This document shows, piece by piece, positions 13,938 through 25,355 of a stretch of 64,000 nucleotides of DNA. How positions within the stretch are numbered: the stretch's first letter is position 1; the number at the start of each line of letters is the position of its first letter. Under the pieces are notes generated by a model. That model was not told the DNA's origin, made no database searches, and worked only from the letters and a program-made list of their open reading frames with translations. Source of the stretch: Ustilaginoidea virens. Taxonomy: Eukaryota > Ascomycota > Sordariomycetes > Hypocreales > Clavicipitaceae. The stretch spans positions 7,316,001 through 7,380,000 of the forward strand of contig NC_057316.1 in assembly GCF_000687475.1 (NCBI RefSeq). Direction: 5' to 3'. A program made the translations under genes and the position numbers.

Positions 13938-14810
13938 CAGACGTCATGACCTGGAGTTGGATTGTCGCCTCTTTTTACGAATTTTCGGGAAGTAATGGGT
14001 ATTATTCGCGATCAACCATTCAGTGGCACATTTACCACAGATCGCCAAGAAGCAGCTAACACACCTCAGTCCTACGTTCGATATCAACAGGGCATGTTTG
14101 CCCGGTGATTCCGGCGACATAAAGCCACTTCGTCGCAGACAGAATCCCGATAGCAGCTAGTGGCCGTCTAACTGCTTGTCAGCCACCCATCGCCATGTAC
14201 AGGGCCACCCCACCCGCGACCCAGAAGGATTCCGGCGAACCTACGGGTGGAGTATTGGATATTGATAAACCTCAGTTACAGTAATAGCAACTTCAAATTG
14301 CTGGATAAATGTTCAACTATAGCATCGGTATTTGGCTTAGGATTAGGATGATGCACAGCTCAGAGTCTCTTCCAAGGCCAGCGCGCGAGCTAAACCTGAT
14401 GTCGCGTGGCAGGACTCGGGATGATCAAAAGTGATGTGGTGCAAACAAGCGAACTGTTGCATGTACCTATATGTATGAAACTTATCGAAAGACAACTCCT
14501 CCGTTTTTGGGTTTAGCTCCTACTGCGATCAAAATGGCTACTGCGTGTTGGTGTACTCGCCGACAGACCTGGCGTTGGAGCTATTATCTAACTATCACAT
14601 GGCGCTGTTCCTGATTCTGCCAAGGGATGTGCTAGCTGCATTAAAACCTTCCCAAGCTTGGGAACTTTAGACTTTGCAACAAATCAGATTAAAAGGTCCG
14701 CAACGCTGCATCTAGCTGTTTGTTCCCCGACTGAAATATCTATCTTAAATTTGTCCAACTTGCAATAAACGGCTACACCAACGCTTCTCATTGCAGACAC
14801 AAGAGCGAAC
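13938..14810. other. Intergenic, no gene seen
   Basis: This is the channel gene's 3' flank and the alcohol dehydrogenase promoter; both genes point right. No conserved frame, repeat or RNA fold was recognised. Confidence 0.6.
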
Positions 14811-15833
14811 ATGGCTCTCCCAAAGGTCTTCAAAGCAGTCGTCATCAAAGAAGCCAACGGTCCATTCGACGTCCAAGAGGTCGAGCTCAAGCATCCGTCT
14901 CCCAACCAGGTTCTGGTCAAAGTACTTGCCTGCGGCGTCTGTTTCTCCGACGTCGACATAGCAGCCGGTCACTACGGCGACGTCTTTCCTCGCACCCCGG
15001 GCCACGAACTCATCGGCGACGTAGTTGAGCTGGGCGAAGCTGTAAAAACCATCCAAATCGGGCAGCGAGTAGGCGGCCCCTGGCATGGAGGCCACGACGG
15101 GCGCTGCCGACAGTGCCAACGTTCCCAGTTCCAGATGTGCGACAATGCCCAAGTCAACGGCTTCACGCGCGACGGCGGTTTCGCAGAATACGCTCTCCTC
15201 GAGGAGGAAGCCGTCGTACGCGTTCCCAAGAACCTGGACGCCGCTGAAGCTGCGCCTCTTCTATGCGCGGGCGTGACGGTGTTTAATGGCATTCGCAAGA
15301 TGCACGTCGAACAGGGCGCGCTCGTGGCTGTGCAGGGCCTCGGAGGCCTAGGCCATCTGGCTGTTCAGTACGCGAACCATATGGGGTACGAGGTGGCTGT
15401 TTTATCTTCGGGAGACGATAAAGCCGAGTTCGCGAAGCAGCTCGGGGTAAAGCACTACATCAATTCGAAGACGAGCGACGGGCCAGACGAGCTAAGGAAA
15501 CTAGGCGGTGCAAGCATCATCGTCCAGACGGCTCCGAATCCGAAAGTCGTGAGTGGGTTGGTGGCGGGACTCGCGCCCGGAGGCAAGCTGCTGTGCTTGG
15601 CGCCGGTGGGCAAAGTCGAGTTTGATACCGTGGGCATGGTGTTGGGGGGAAAGAGTGTTCACGGCTGGCCGAGCGGGCATGCGCTCGATAGCGAGGAGGC
15701 GATTCGGTTTGCGGAGACGCACGGTATCAGGTGCATGGTGGAGAGGTTTCCGCTGGAACATGTGCAGAAGGCGGTGGATGGGCTGCTGGCTGGGAAGCCC
15801 AGGTTTAGGAACGTCTTGACCATGGTAAAGTAA
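14811..15833 (+). CDS. Zinc-dependent alcohol dehydrogenase (MDR family)
   Basis: Single exon, 340 aa, usual length for the family. Catalytic zinc ligands are visible: Cys44 in CGVCFSD, His65-Glu66 in PGHELIGDV and Cys152 in LLCAG. The structural-zinc loop reads CRQCQRSQFQMC (Cys99, Cys102, Cys110). The nucleotide fold starts at VQGLGGLGHLAVQYA (174-188). This is the fungal GroES-like/Rossmann alcohol dehydrogenase group that reduces aldehydes or oxidises short and medium alcohols with NAD(P)H in the cytosol. The structural loop has three of the four Cys of classical ADH. The third position holds Ser/Gln, as in related fungal enzymes, so that zinc site is either atypical or absent. Substrate cannot be read from sequence. 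Confidence 0.9.
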   Translation: MALPKVFKAVVIKEANGPFDVQEVELKHPSPNQVLVKVLACGVCFSDVDIAAGHYGDVFPRTPGHELIGDVVELGEAVKTIQIGQRVGGPWHGGHDGRCRQCQRSQFQMCDNAQVNGFTRDGGFAEYALLEEEAVVRVPKNLDAAEAAPLLCAGVTVFNGIRKMHVEQGALVAVQGLGGLGHLAVQYANHMGYEVAVLSSGDDKAEFAKQLGVKHYINSKTSDGPDELRKLGGASIIVQTAPNPKVVSGLVAGLAPGGKLLCLAPVGKVEFDTVGMVLGGKSVHGWPSGHALDSEEAIRFAETHGIRCMVERFPLEHVQKAVDGLLAGKPRFRNVLTMVK

Positions 15834-16310
15834 GCAAGGGGCGTGGGATGAAGCCTGTGAGCAGCTAGTTGCTGTGCTGCGACGTTATGTCAAGGGAGGA
15901 GGAGAAAAGAAGCGAGGAAAAAAAAGGGGAACGCTGGGAGGTGACAGGGGGCAGGGCACGTGGGGATATTTGGTGAACCCAGCACGCGCTGCAGTAGTTT
16001 TTACAAAGTCACTGATGACCATCTGCATAGGTTTCCATGACTGTATGCCCGTATCTTTGATCGAGTATTGAATCGATTGATTATACGAAGTGCCAGACAT
16101 CAATGATCAAACTCCAGAGTCTGTACGGACTATTTAGCTTGATTTGAAATTGCAGCCCCACCCATCGTCAGATCCTGCTACACACACCCAAAAAAACAAA
16201 AAAAGGAACTCGTGCAGCTCACTCAGCCGGGACATTTCGCACATGCAAACCAGCAGCGTCTACTGACAAGTGCTGGCGCAATCTCCATTGCAACGCAGCT
16301 ACTTCAAAAC
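15834..16310. other. Intergenic, no gene seen
   Basis: This is the 3' flank of the dehydrogenase and the promoter of RRP41. A purine-rich stretch (15893-15955) and an A-run at 16189-16205 are the only visible structure. Confidence 0.6.
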
Positions 16311-17187
16311 ATGCCGCTTGACACATCGACGTACTCGCTAGCCCTCCTGCGCGTCGATGGCCGCCGCTGGAACGAACTCCGCCGCCTCCACGCCCAAATC
16401 CGAATCCAAGATGCTGCCGACGGATCGTCCTACATGGAGATGGGCCATACCAAAGTCATGTGTGTAGTTACGGGGCCGTCGGAGCAGCAGCAGGCGCAGC
16501 GAAGAGGCGGGCAGCAAGCATCCGGAAGGGATGCCGCCTCGATCCATGTGAATCTCGTGGTCGCTGGGTTTTCGAGCGTCGATCGCAAGAAAAGAGGCCG
16601 CAACGACAAGTAAGTTTCGACAAGGAGCATGCCAGAAGGTTTCTTAAACCGCCGGCTAACCTCCTGGAGCTAGACGCATTCAAGAAATGGAAATCACCAT
16701 TGCCAAGGCGCTCTCCTCCACCGTCCATACCCACCTCTTCCAGCATTCGTCCATCAACGTATCGCTTCATGTCCTTTCGCAGGATGGATCTCTGCTTGCC
16801 GCGCTCATCAACGCCGCGACGCTTGCCGTCATCGATGCCGGTATCCCCATGACGGATTACATTGCTGCCTGCACCGCCGGATCGACGTCTTCATATGCTG
16901 CTGGCGATGAATCCGCGGATCCGTTGCTCGACTTGAACAGCCAGGAGGAACAGGAACTCCCGTTTCTGACGGTGGCTTCGCTCGGCGACAGCGACCGCGT
17001 GGTGGCTCTCGTGTGCGAGAGTCGTCTTCAAGTCAGTAGACTGGAGGGCATGCTGGTTGTTGGTCTAGATGGGTGCAAGCAGGTCAAGAAATTTCTTGAC
17101 AAGACCATCAAAGATAGAGGCGTCAAGATGATCAAAGAGGGGGCCGTCCAACCAAGTGATGCTGTGGCTATGAATCTCGATGAGTAG
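16311..17187 (+). CDS. SKI6: RNA exosome core subunit RRP41 (SKI6)
   Basis: Two exons: 16311-16609 and 16674-17187, 270 aa. The 64-bp intron (GTAAGT...CTAG, with GGCTAAC branch site) splits a Lys codon and restores NDKRIQEMEITIAKAL. This is an RNase PH-fold subunit of the nine-member exosome ring, acting in nuclear and cytoplasmic 3'-5' RNA processing. Signatures: LRVDGRRWNELR (the D-G-R-R block), YMEMGHTKVMCVVTGP, an internal Gln/Ala-rich insertion (QQQAQRRGGQQ), LHVLSQDGSLLAALINAATLAVIDAGIPM and a C-terminal region with VALVCESRLQVSRLEGML. Eukaryotic RRP41 is catalytically inactive and serves as a structural and RNA-channel subunit. The upstream in-frame extension has no ATG, so 16311 is chosen. 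Confidence 0.94.
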
Positions 17188-17253
17188 ATTCGCTGCAAAG
17201 AAAAAAGGGCAAATTACCAGATGATGTTGGTATAGTTTTCCTCATACAAATTC

Positions 17254-17256
<3 letters not shown>

Positions 17257-17295
<39 letters not shown>
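17257..17295. repeat. T39 homopolymer between convergent genes
   Basis: Thirty-nine uninterrupted T lie between the stop of RRP41 (+, 17187) and the stop of the ER thioredoxin protein (-, 17372). It is in the shared 3' flank. The length may be uncertain because homopolymers are error-prone in sequencing. Confidence 0.9.
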
Positions 17296-17296
<1 letters not shown>

Positions 17297-17371
17297 GCTT
17301 TACTACCTGCAGAGATATTGACTAATGTAACAATTTTCAGCATCCTTTCCCCTACAGCTTTTCGGTTTGCG

Positions 17372-18792
17372 CTAAAGCTCCTCATGTTTGACTTCATCAG
17401 CTGGCTTTTCCTGGGCAGCTTCCTCGTCTGGTTTGGCCGAGGCAGATGATGAAGATGAAGCCTTTTCAACACTGTCGACAATAATCTCCTTGGGAAGCTT
17501 CTTCTTGGCACCCTCACCCATGCGAATAGCGTCAATCCAAGATTCGACGCTTTCGGCGCCAAAGTCGCCCTCATAGTGTCTCCACCAGGCACGCCGGGCA
17601 TTGACAGCAATGAGTTCCACGTCGGCCTTCAGATCAAGCGACTTTCGGATGACATCAACTCCCTCGACGCTGCTGGGGATGGCGAGGAAGGGGAAAAGCT
17701 GGCGGTGTCCGTAGACGTATTTGGTATTAATTTGTGACAAGGACGCTGTGACCTTGTCTCCCTTTTCAGAGGCATCGCTGGGGATGAAAGCCAGGATGCA
17801 TGTGTGGGCTTTGGAGTGGAGGCATTTTTCAGCAAGGGTGTCCTTTGTGGCAATGGTGGTGATGGCAATGACTTCAGGAGTTGCACCGGTGGATTTTGCC
17901 GTCGCATCGTCCTTTGGAGACTCGGTCGACTGCTCGGGCTCGTCGGGCTTTTCGGAACTCTTAGGCTTCTTGTTGCCCTTGGCCTTGGGCGGCGCAGGAT
18001 CAGGGTTTGGTTCCCCAACCTGTTTCAAAAACTCCACCATGTCCTTCTTCTTAAGCTCTCCATCGTAGACAATAGGCTTCGCATCAGTCCCAGCGGGAAC
18101 AAGTACCAACGTGGGGAATTTCGCAATGCCAAACTTGTCAACCGCCTTCTTTTCCTTGTCGCGGACCTGCCCCACGGTGATGACGTCTAAAAAGTCAATG
18201 GCAATGCTGCGCAACAGAGCGCTCGTCGTGCCTTTGTCGGTGAACAAGATGGCCTTGGGCTTATCGCTCTCCAGGAACTTGTCCAAATCCTTGTCTGATA
18301 CCCGCGCAACATGATTGTTGATTCTGCTAACGACGGCCTCAACAATGCCCGTGGCGGTACGAGGGCCTTGATAATCTTCCACGACGGGCTTGCCATTTGC
18401 TTTCTTGCCAGGGCGAACAATCTTGAGTGTGGGGAAGCCTTTTACGTCCATGGCACCACAGAGCTGCTTGTTTGCGTCATCGTCGCAGTCTACGGCAGCG
18501 ACTTTGGCAAGACCATCTAGCTTCTTGGCGGCGTTTTCGTAGGCCGGTTTGAGGTTCTTGCAATGACCGCACCAAGGAGCGTAGAACTCGACAATCTATG
18601 GAGTTGAGCTTGGGAGATCTTTGCGAATACTGCCAAAGGTCAACTTACCGAAGTGTGGTTTGATTGCGCAATCAGGGAACTGTACGTCTTGGAAGTGACT
18701 TGAAGAACGGGCGAATTCTTGTTGTACATGCTGTGGGCAGCGGGTATAGAAGCCAGCATGGCCGCAAGGGCGACGAGGCCGCGTTGATGCAT
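17372..18792 (-). CDS. ER thioredoxin-domain protein, PDI family (MPD1/P5-like)
   Basis: Exon 1 is 18792-18649 and exon 2 is 18595-17372, 455 aa. The 53-bp intron (GTAAGT...CATAG) is in phase 0 and joins SNHTS to IVEFYAPWCGHCKNLKPAY. Residues 1-20 form a signal peptide (MHQRGLVALAAMLASIPAAHS). A single redox-active thioredoxin domain follows, with CGHC at 57-60 and the cis-Pro block GFPTLKIV. A second, non-catalytic thioredoxin-like region holds FGIAKFPTLVLVP. The tail is Lys/Pro/Glu-rich and ends HEEL, a variant of the HDEL/KDEL retrieval signal, so the protein should stay in the ER lumen. Role: disulfide formation or isomerisation during secretion. It is shorter than canonical PDI and has only one CGHC, which fits the MPD1/P5 group. 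Confidence 0.92.
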
Positions 18793-19349
18793 GCTGTCTT
18801 GCACCAGGTGGGTTGCAGAATTTCGCAGAGGGAAATCTCTCGGGAGGAGAGGGATTATATGCTTGTCGCGACGGAAGGCGTCGTCAAAACAACATGTCCT
18901 GCTTCTCTGTGACAAGAGGCCACGGTGTAACAGATGAAGCTGGGGAGGATCGGTGGGCGACCTGATTTATTAACTCGCGATGCCCCACTAGCTACCTCTG
19001 GATTCGGCACCGGCTTACGGACGTACAATAATTGATTTTACAGCTGGTATGTACGGTGTACTCCGTATGCGCCAATACTTTGGCACTGCAGCCCACGCAA
19101 CGGGGCTGACTAACTTTCTAGGTACTCCGTACCTGTTGTCGCAAGTTTCTATCAACGCAAGATGCAACCCGTATGTGGTGGTGATGGTCTCGATTATTAT
19201 GGCTCAACGTGCTTGTTACCGGCTTAACTTCTTACGCCCTACTCCTTTTACGGTACGTACTTGATTCTAGCCACACCTAAACGCAAACTCCTTCGCTGAA
19301 TCCCGTTTCGAATTCGCGACACTTAACTACATCAGCAATCCCCTCCACA
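18793..19349. other. Divergent promoter region
   Basis: This is shared upstream DNA of the PDI-like gene (-) and VTA1 (+). It contains two palindromic ACTCCGTA-type motifs (about 19058-19065 and 19124-19131) of a kind repeated elsewhere in the window's intergenic DNA. No gene is seen. Confidence 0.6.
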
Positions 19350-20581
19350 ATGTCGACCGAGTCGCTTCCTCCTCCGCTCAAGATCCCCGAAGTCAGCCGC
19401 TTCCTTAATCGCGCGAACCAGCTTCGCACGGTCAAGCCCGCCATCGCATACTGGTGTAAGTCGAGACGGACCCAACAAGCAACCTTTGCATCCAAGACAA
19501 AGCAAAGCATCAGAGCTGACATTGATGCCCCAAGGCGAATACCACGCCGTCAACCAAATTGTGACCAAGGGCCTTCACACCACCGACGACGACTGCTTCA
19601 CAATCACCAAAACCCTTCTGGAAAGACTGGAGGCTACCAAGGTGGAGCGCGCGGATGATGACGCCGTGGTAGACAATACAGCTGGGCAGGCGTACGTCGA
19701 GCAATTTGCCCAGGAAACATTTGAGAGGGCCGAGCGCGCAATGCGAGCCAACAAGGTTACAAGGTACCGCACCGCCCTGTCTCGCTGTCACTCACAGAAT
19801 ATTTCCCGCGACAGAATCGACGCTGATGCTAAACAGACAAACAGCAGATACGTTCGATGCGGCGGCAACTTTCTTCGACATCACACACGAATGGGGCACT
19901 CCCGAACCCGAAGTCCTGAAGAAAATCAAGTTTGCCAAGTGGAATGCTGCACGAATCCTGAAAGCTATTCGGGACGGCAGGAATCCCAATCAGTCGAATC
20001 CCAAGGTTGAGGAGGATGCAGGTTCGCTTGCCAGTGTCGCAGATCCAGTATTTCGGGAAATCACCAGCCCTGTTGGAACACAATCAGCCGTCACGACTAC
20101 TGAAGGAGCTTCAGATGCAGCAGAATCTCGGGCCCCCCCTCCCGCGCAGGGATACTTCCCGCCTGCTTCCGCCTCGGCCAACATCTTCGCTGCTTCGCCC
20201 TTGAGCCAGGGTTTTGGTCCATCAGCATCAGGGGAAGCGCTGCCTCCTGCTCCAATGTCGCCTGCATCGTCTCCCGATGTGCACATTCCGCTGCAGTCGT
20301 CTACTCAGATTGCTGAAAAGGTACCGCGCCAAGTTACGCCTCCGCCACCAGAACCATCGTGGACAACTCCTGCTGCTGCGACATCACAGCCTGCCCACAT
20401 ACCTGAGAGGCAGGCGGCTTCACAGGTTCCGGCCTTGCCTGCGGAATTCACACCGAGCCATAAGAATATTGAACAGGCGCAAAAGCATGCCAAGTGGGCT
20501 ATTTCGGCGTTAAACTTTGACGATACTCCTACCGCTGTTCAGGAGCTGAGAAATGCCTTGGCCATGCTTGGTGCTCTATGA
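19350..20581 (+). CDS. VTA1: Vacuolar sorting protein VTA1 (LIP5 homologue)
   Basis: Three exons: 19350-19455, 19535-19763 and 19837-20581, 359 aa. Introns of 79 and 73 bp restore AYWCEYHAVNQI and NKVTRQTADTFDAAATFF; both split codons. The N-terminal region (1 to about 160) is the paired MIT-like helical domain: PEVSRFLNRANQLRTVKPAIAYWC, then KTLLERLEATK and WGTPEPEVLKKIKFAKWNAARI. A long Pro/Ser/Ala-rich linker follows. The last 40 residues, from HKNIEQAQKHAKWAISALNF to the end, are the VSE dimerisation domain that binds the Vps4 ATPase. VTA1 stimulates Vps4 disassembly of ESCRT-III at endosomes. Length and domain order match the family. Confidence 0.94.
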
Positions 20582-21269
20582 CACATCCGAGGACTCTATT
20601 CGTCGTTTCGACTGAGAGTCTAGCCTCTGTAGTCTTAAGTTGTTGCATCATGTTAAAGGGGTACAGTATAGACCGTGAGACCATGGTTTCGCACTGTTGT
20701 CTGGGTCGTGATATAGTTCATGCGCGCTTTTGCAGTTGGCCAACACCAAAATACATGATCAATGGCATCAAATCAAATCATCAGCCATGAACTTATTCCT
20801 CAAGTTTTTGTTCATGCTAGCGATAGAGGACTGTCGGTCGGCGGAAAAATACGATAAGACGTAAAAAAGGTCCTAATGTAGGTTTAGTAACATCCACTTA
20901 CAGCACTTCGGCATCTATCTCCTACTTCAGGCTCATCATTTTCCATTCATGCACCTACTATACAAAAATTTTCGTTCCCACTCATCTGCTTCTCCCTGAC
21001 TAACAGAATGCATGAAAAGTATTATGTGGAGAATACCCACCGCTCGTGTGCCCAGATAAATCAAGTTATAACAAGACTGGGTTCGAGCAATTTACTCTCC
21101 CGCTTATGACCTTGCTTTGCGTTTGACTGAGCTGTTCAGCTTCCCCTGAATACCACCTCGTGTTGGTGAATGCAGTCTCAAGCTCTTCGGAATCCTGGTT
21201 TTGTTTCAAGTTGATAAAAGTACAAGTGATGACGGAAATAAAAGATGCTTTAGGAAGGATTTTTGCCCA
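20582..21269. other. Convergent intergenic region, no gene seen
   Basis: This is 3' flanking DNA of VTA1 (+) and TIM50 (-). It has AT-leaning mixed composition and no frame of interest. Confidence 0.6.
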
Positions 21270-22913
21270 TCACGCCTTTTTCTCTGCGCCTACTGCGTCG
21301 CTTTTAGGCTTGGGTCCGAACCAACCCAAGAAGGATCCCATCATGCTATTCATGGCTTCCTGTTGCGCCTTTTCCATGGCTTGTTGCTCCTCCATCAGCC
21401 ATTTCTCGCCATTTTCGCGGATTTCCTTCTCTAGAAGCTCAAAGTTTCGCTGTCCTCGCTCCCTGGCAAGATCCTGCAACATCTTGCCCTGAGAAAAAGC
21501 CTCTGTTGGGTTTTGCTCGCCCTCAGGGGGTATGGTCATGCTCAAGTTGCTTGACTTGAGACCCAAGAGGTTGCTCAGTGCGCCCACTCCAGACTTCTTC
21601 GTCTTCTTTTTCTGCTCCAGTTCCTTGTTGAATTCCTTTCTTGCACTAGCCTCACGACGGGCAAACTCGGTCGGGATATGCTTACCCTGGAAGGATTTGA
21701 GAACCTTTCGAACATCCGAGTATTGCATGGTGTGGATGTATTCCAGGAAGGGGATTAGTCCCACTAGCTCGTTGTCCTTGATATCTCCTTTCCATGGATC
21801 CAGAATGATGGCGTTTTCTGGCTGCTTGCGTACGTGCTGGGCTTTAGTGTCGATGATGATGACCTTGGATAGATCTCGGTTCAGGTAGGAAAGATCCTGC
21901 AAAGTTCTCGTTAGCTAACATTGTAATGAATTGGCAAGTTTCAGTGCTTAGAAGCGTACCTTGACAATCTCACCATCTTCGTACTTGGTTGCCTCGCGAT
22001 ATAATGGCCACATAATGAAGCGGAAGGGGTCGAGTTTGCGAACAATTGGTTCACCCATGGCAAACGGCACACTGGTGAAAAGAACCAACTCGTAGTACTG
22101 ACTCAGATATCTGACAAAATAGTCCATGCCAGGTCGTTTGGCAACTCTCCAGCCATGCTCGCGTGTCCATTCGCTGTGCACAAGGAGATCGTCCAAGCTT
22201 AAGCAAAGAGTGTAAGGGCGTTCGAAGCTGGGGTCAGGATCGGGGAGGAGCTTATCGAAGGCAGGATCCTGGTAGTAGGAGACGGACTCGCCCATACGAG
22301 CTCTTACTCTGTGCCACCAAAGGGTAGGGGTCCAACCGTTGGGAATGTCGCTGTGGCGTTCGGTTTCTATAACATCGTCCCAGTTCCGGCCCATGTAGAG
22401 TACTCCAAAGACACCTCCACTAGCAGCGGCTAGCAAAACGAATCGGGTCCACCATTTGCGATTGCGATCGCTTGTTGAAACGTACTCGGGCCGCTCTCGC
22501 TTTCCGCCACTTCCCGATTCTTGATCGACAGTCTCCAAAGCAGACTGAGACTGGCCCGATTGCTTTCGCAATTCCTCGTCGAGAGTTGAAGGAATACCTT
22601 GCGTCAAATCAGGTAGTTTGTGAAAAGGAGTAGGCTCTGGCTCCTTTGGAGCGTTTTTAGCGTCATCGGCGGGTGTAGTTGGCTTCTGAGATGAGGCAGA
22701 TTCGAGAGCGGCGTCCGACTGCGACGAGGACGATGGCGAAGGCTGCTTTTTGCTTTGGTTGTTGATGGGATTGTTTTCGGTACTTGCAAATGTTCGAGTC
22801 CAAGGGGAGATGATACCAACCGCTTGCCTACGTACTGTGGGAGAAGCGGCTGATTTGTAAAGATGCGAGGCAATCAAACCCATACGTGGGGCACGGGCTA
22901 TTCTTGACAACAT
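21270..22913 (-). CDS. TIM50: Mitochondrial inner-membrane import receptor TIM50
   Basis: Exons 22913-21960 and 21896-21270, 526 aa. The 63-bp intron (GTACGC...TTTGCAG with GCTAACG branch site) is in phase 0 and joins EDGEIVK to DLSYLNRDLSKV. The N-terminus (MLSRIARAPRMGLIASHLYK) is Arg/Ser-rich and amphipathic, a mitochondrial targeting sequence. A Ser/Pro-rich linker follows, then one membrane helix (about 156-174) and the intermembrane-space FCP1/NIF-like domain (about 235-390). There the phosphatase DxDx(T/V) motif is replaced by SLDDLLVHSEW, as known for TIM50, so it is a receptor and not an active phosphatase. It hands presequence proteins from TOM to the TIM23 channel. Met 22913 is chosen over the upstream in-frame extension because it starts the targeting sequence. 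Confidence 0.94.
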
Positions 22914-23786
22914 CCCAAAGAAAAGCTGTTTCAGAGAGGGAAAGGAAGAGAAAAATTTAAGCAGATACGTAGGAATATTTGAACACACGAAAGCTATGAA
23001 AAGCTAGCGCCACATTGACAATCGCGACTGTCGAAATGTGATGCCTCACTAAAGGACTCGAAACCCCCGAGAGCAAATGTTGGAAGTGAAAAGAATGTCC
23101 CTTTTTTCCCCCCATAAGCAACTTTGGCTCGACAATATTCTCAACCACTAATGCGTCTGTGACATGGCTGTGCAATTAATGTTATCCACCTAAACGCCAC
23201 AGGCTGACTTGAGCGGGTTTAGTTTTCGCCGATTGCCGTTCAAGCTTGCCGACCGCGGAAGTCTTCACGTGACACGGGATGTGATATCAGTAATTGCCAT
23301 TTCATTGGTTGGTGGCATTTCGGCGAAGTTGAAAAACTGGGACGTTTTTTGAACACAGATCACCTTGTCATCTGCATCCATCACTTCGCTTCCCCTCACG
23401 CCAATATTGCGAGACCTACTGATCATCTCTGAACCATACATATCTCCTAGCTCGACCGACAACGTTCAGGCCCCTCTCTTTTATCGAACAATAAATAAAG
23501 GCAGTGCGATGCCTGCTCCTGCTACATTATAGGGGTGGGTCAAAGTCAGTCCTCGCGACACACGCCATGGCGCCACCATCGAATTGGCCGAACCTTTCAT
23601 ACGGCTTACAGCGTACGCACTGAATCCGCGAACCTGAAGCTTTCTGTCATCTTGATGGTGATTTTGAGCCAGTCGACGATTCCCCGGGTGCAGCTTGGCC
23701 CTTACTTGTATTCCTGGCTTTAACATCGCCAGCTGTTGACCTATCCTACACGCAGAACCTGCTATTTCATCACTCATCAACACATT
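22914..23786. other. Divergent promoter region
   Basis: This lies between TIM50 (-) and the F-box-like gene (+). Short frames on both strands have no family. The in-frame extension upstream of the F-box-like ATG begins with TTG and is not used. Confidence 0.55.
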
Positions 23787-24749
23787 ATGGCTAAGCGGTC
23801 GGTGAGGAGGAACTCCAGATCGCAGGGGGGCTTGATGCCTCGACATCCTGCACCAATTGCATCTGCGAGGATGGCTAACTCTACTCCGAGTATTACTTCT
23901 GAGTTCCCTTTGCAGACGTCAGGCGCCAACGATGTCGGCAAACTTTCAATTTCCTCTCTAACACTGGATACACCCTTGGCTCCTTTAAAGCGTCAAAGTC
24001 GCGTTCCCTCGAAGTCATTTCCCTTCCTTGAGCTGCCTTCCGAGCTACGAGTCAAGGTTTACGAGTACTACTTCAGCGACACAGATCCTGTCTTAGATCT
24101 TGGGCCGGAAAACTACAAGCGCATCCACAAGACTCTCGGTTTTATGCGCGTCTGCAAACAGATTCATATCGAAGCGACGCACTTCTTTTACAGCTCACGG
24201 AGTATACGCATCTTTCCGACTTACCCTGGGCGATACTTCAAGACTAAAAAGCCCATGCTTGCTCGGCTAAAGAAACACCAACGGCAGTGCATCACGTCAT
24301 TGGAGCTTCGTCTTGGCCCTGGCTGGGGTGCACCTCCGCGAGGCTGGGTGGTAAACGAGGCGCTGGGTCTCGCGGATTGCATCAGCGTCCGCAAGGTGAC
24401 CATTTTTGTAGAATGTGACCCCAGTGACGACTTTTATAAAGGATTTCGACGATCTGACGGTTTCTACGAAAAATTCAGTGCCGGGCTGATGAAGCGTGTA
24501 CTTGCCGCCCTTCCTCACGCGAACGTGGTCGAGTTTGACGGATTCTCAGGTGTCAAAAAGACTGGCGCCATGATGCGAGGCCTGCTTGACATTGCTGCTG
24601 AAACAAAGCGCCTCATCGCGTGGGGTCCGGAGCGAGGATGGACAGACGGCCCTGAGAAACAGACAAAATCTAACCATGACGCGACGTTGTTTATTGAGGG
24701 CATTTCAATGGAAGGGTATGCGCCACAAAGTGTATTAATATATGCGTAG
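23787..24749 (+). CDS. F-box-like (2EXR-type) fungal protein
   Basis: Single exon, 320 aa. After a basic, Ser-rich N-terminus (MAKRSVRRNSRSQGG) the segment FPFLELPSELRVKVYEYYFS (about 75-95) matches the F-box-like motif common in filamentous fungi. The downstream block LGFMRVCKQIHIEATHFFYSSRSIRIFP is the usual continuation of this family, in which a conserved L-x-x-V-C-K-Q-I-x-x-E-A signature follows. The rest is a variable alpha/beta region. The general role, recruiting targets to SCF ubiquitin ligases, is inference; many members are uncharacterised. The ATG at 23787 is the first in frame. Confidence 0.75.
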   Translation: MAKRSVRRNSRSQGGLMPRHPAPIASARMANSTPSITSEFPLQTSGANDVGKLSISSLTLDTPLAPLKRQSRVPSKSFPFLELPSELRVKVYEYYFSDTDPVLDLGPENYKRIHKTLGFMRVCKQIHIEATHFFYSSRSIRIFPTYPGRYFKTKKPMLARLKKHQRQCITSLELRLGPGWGAPPRGWVVNEALGLADCISVRKVTIFVECDPSDDFYKGFRRSDGFYEKFSAGLMKRVLAALPHANVVEFDGFSGVKKTGAMMRGLLDIAAETKRLIAWGPERGWTDGPEKQTKSNHDATLFIEGISMEGYAPQSVLIYA

Positions 24750-25355
24750 GTTTTTATTTCTTTTTATTTGTTTTTATTTTTGTGTTGTTCTGTCATCAAA
24801 TGAAAATAGAAGACACCCGTCGGAACAAGAATTTACGGCGTTGACTGGGACTTTTCAGGACAAATATGTAGTTATCATGGACGGTCTAATTCGTCTACAC
24901 TCACCACGATGCAAGTACAATATTGGTATAAAAAATGGAGACTTGCAAACCAGCCATGATTCGACATTTGCCACGTGCCTCTCTTATTTCTGACCGCCCC
25001 ATCTGACCATACTTGTTTGTCAAGCCTCTCCGGCATTGCATCGTTCACAAACAGGGTTCGTAACACACTGGAAATACCTGTGGTGCGTCAGAGCCAGAAT
25101 CATCTTTTTTTTTCATCCGGTCCGCTAATTCTTGGTTCAAACAAAGCAAACTCACTTACTCGTCACTCTCCTTGTTCACAATAGTGGAACAATCACAACC
25201 CTGGGGACATGTCGCTACGGATGATAGTGTCGTCAATGTACGTCGAGTAGTATGTGTGCTGGTAGTAAGCAACGACTGACTTGTGGGTCGGCACAGGACG
25301 CAACTCGGTTTACGAAGACAGTCAAAGACCCTGTACCTATTAGAAATGTTCCCGA
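24750..25355. other. Convergent intergenic region, no gene seen
   Basis: This is 3' flanking sequence of the F-box-like gene (+) and the secreted protein gene (-). It begins with a T-rich stretch (24750-24785). No supported gene. Confidence 0.6.

Noticed and set aside
23736..23786. Upstream extension of the F-box-like frame
   Set aside because: It begins with TTG and adds no conserved sequence; the ATG at 23787 is used.
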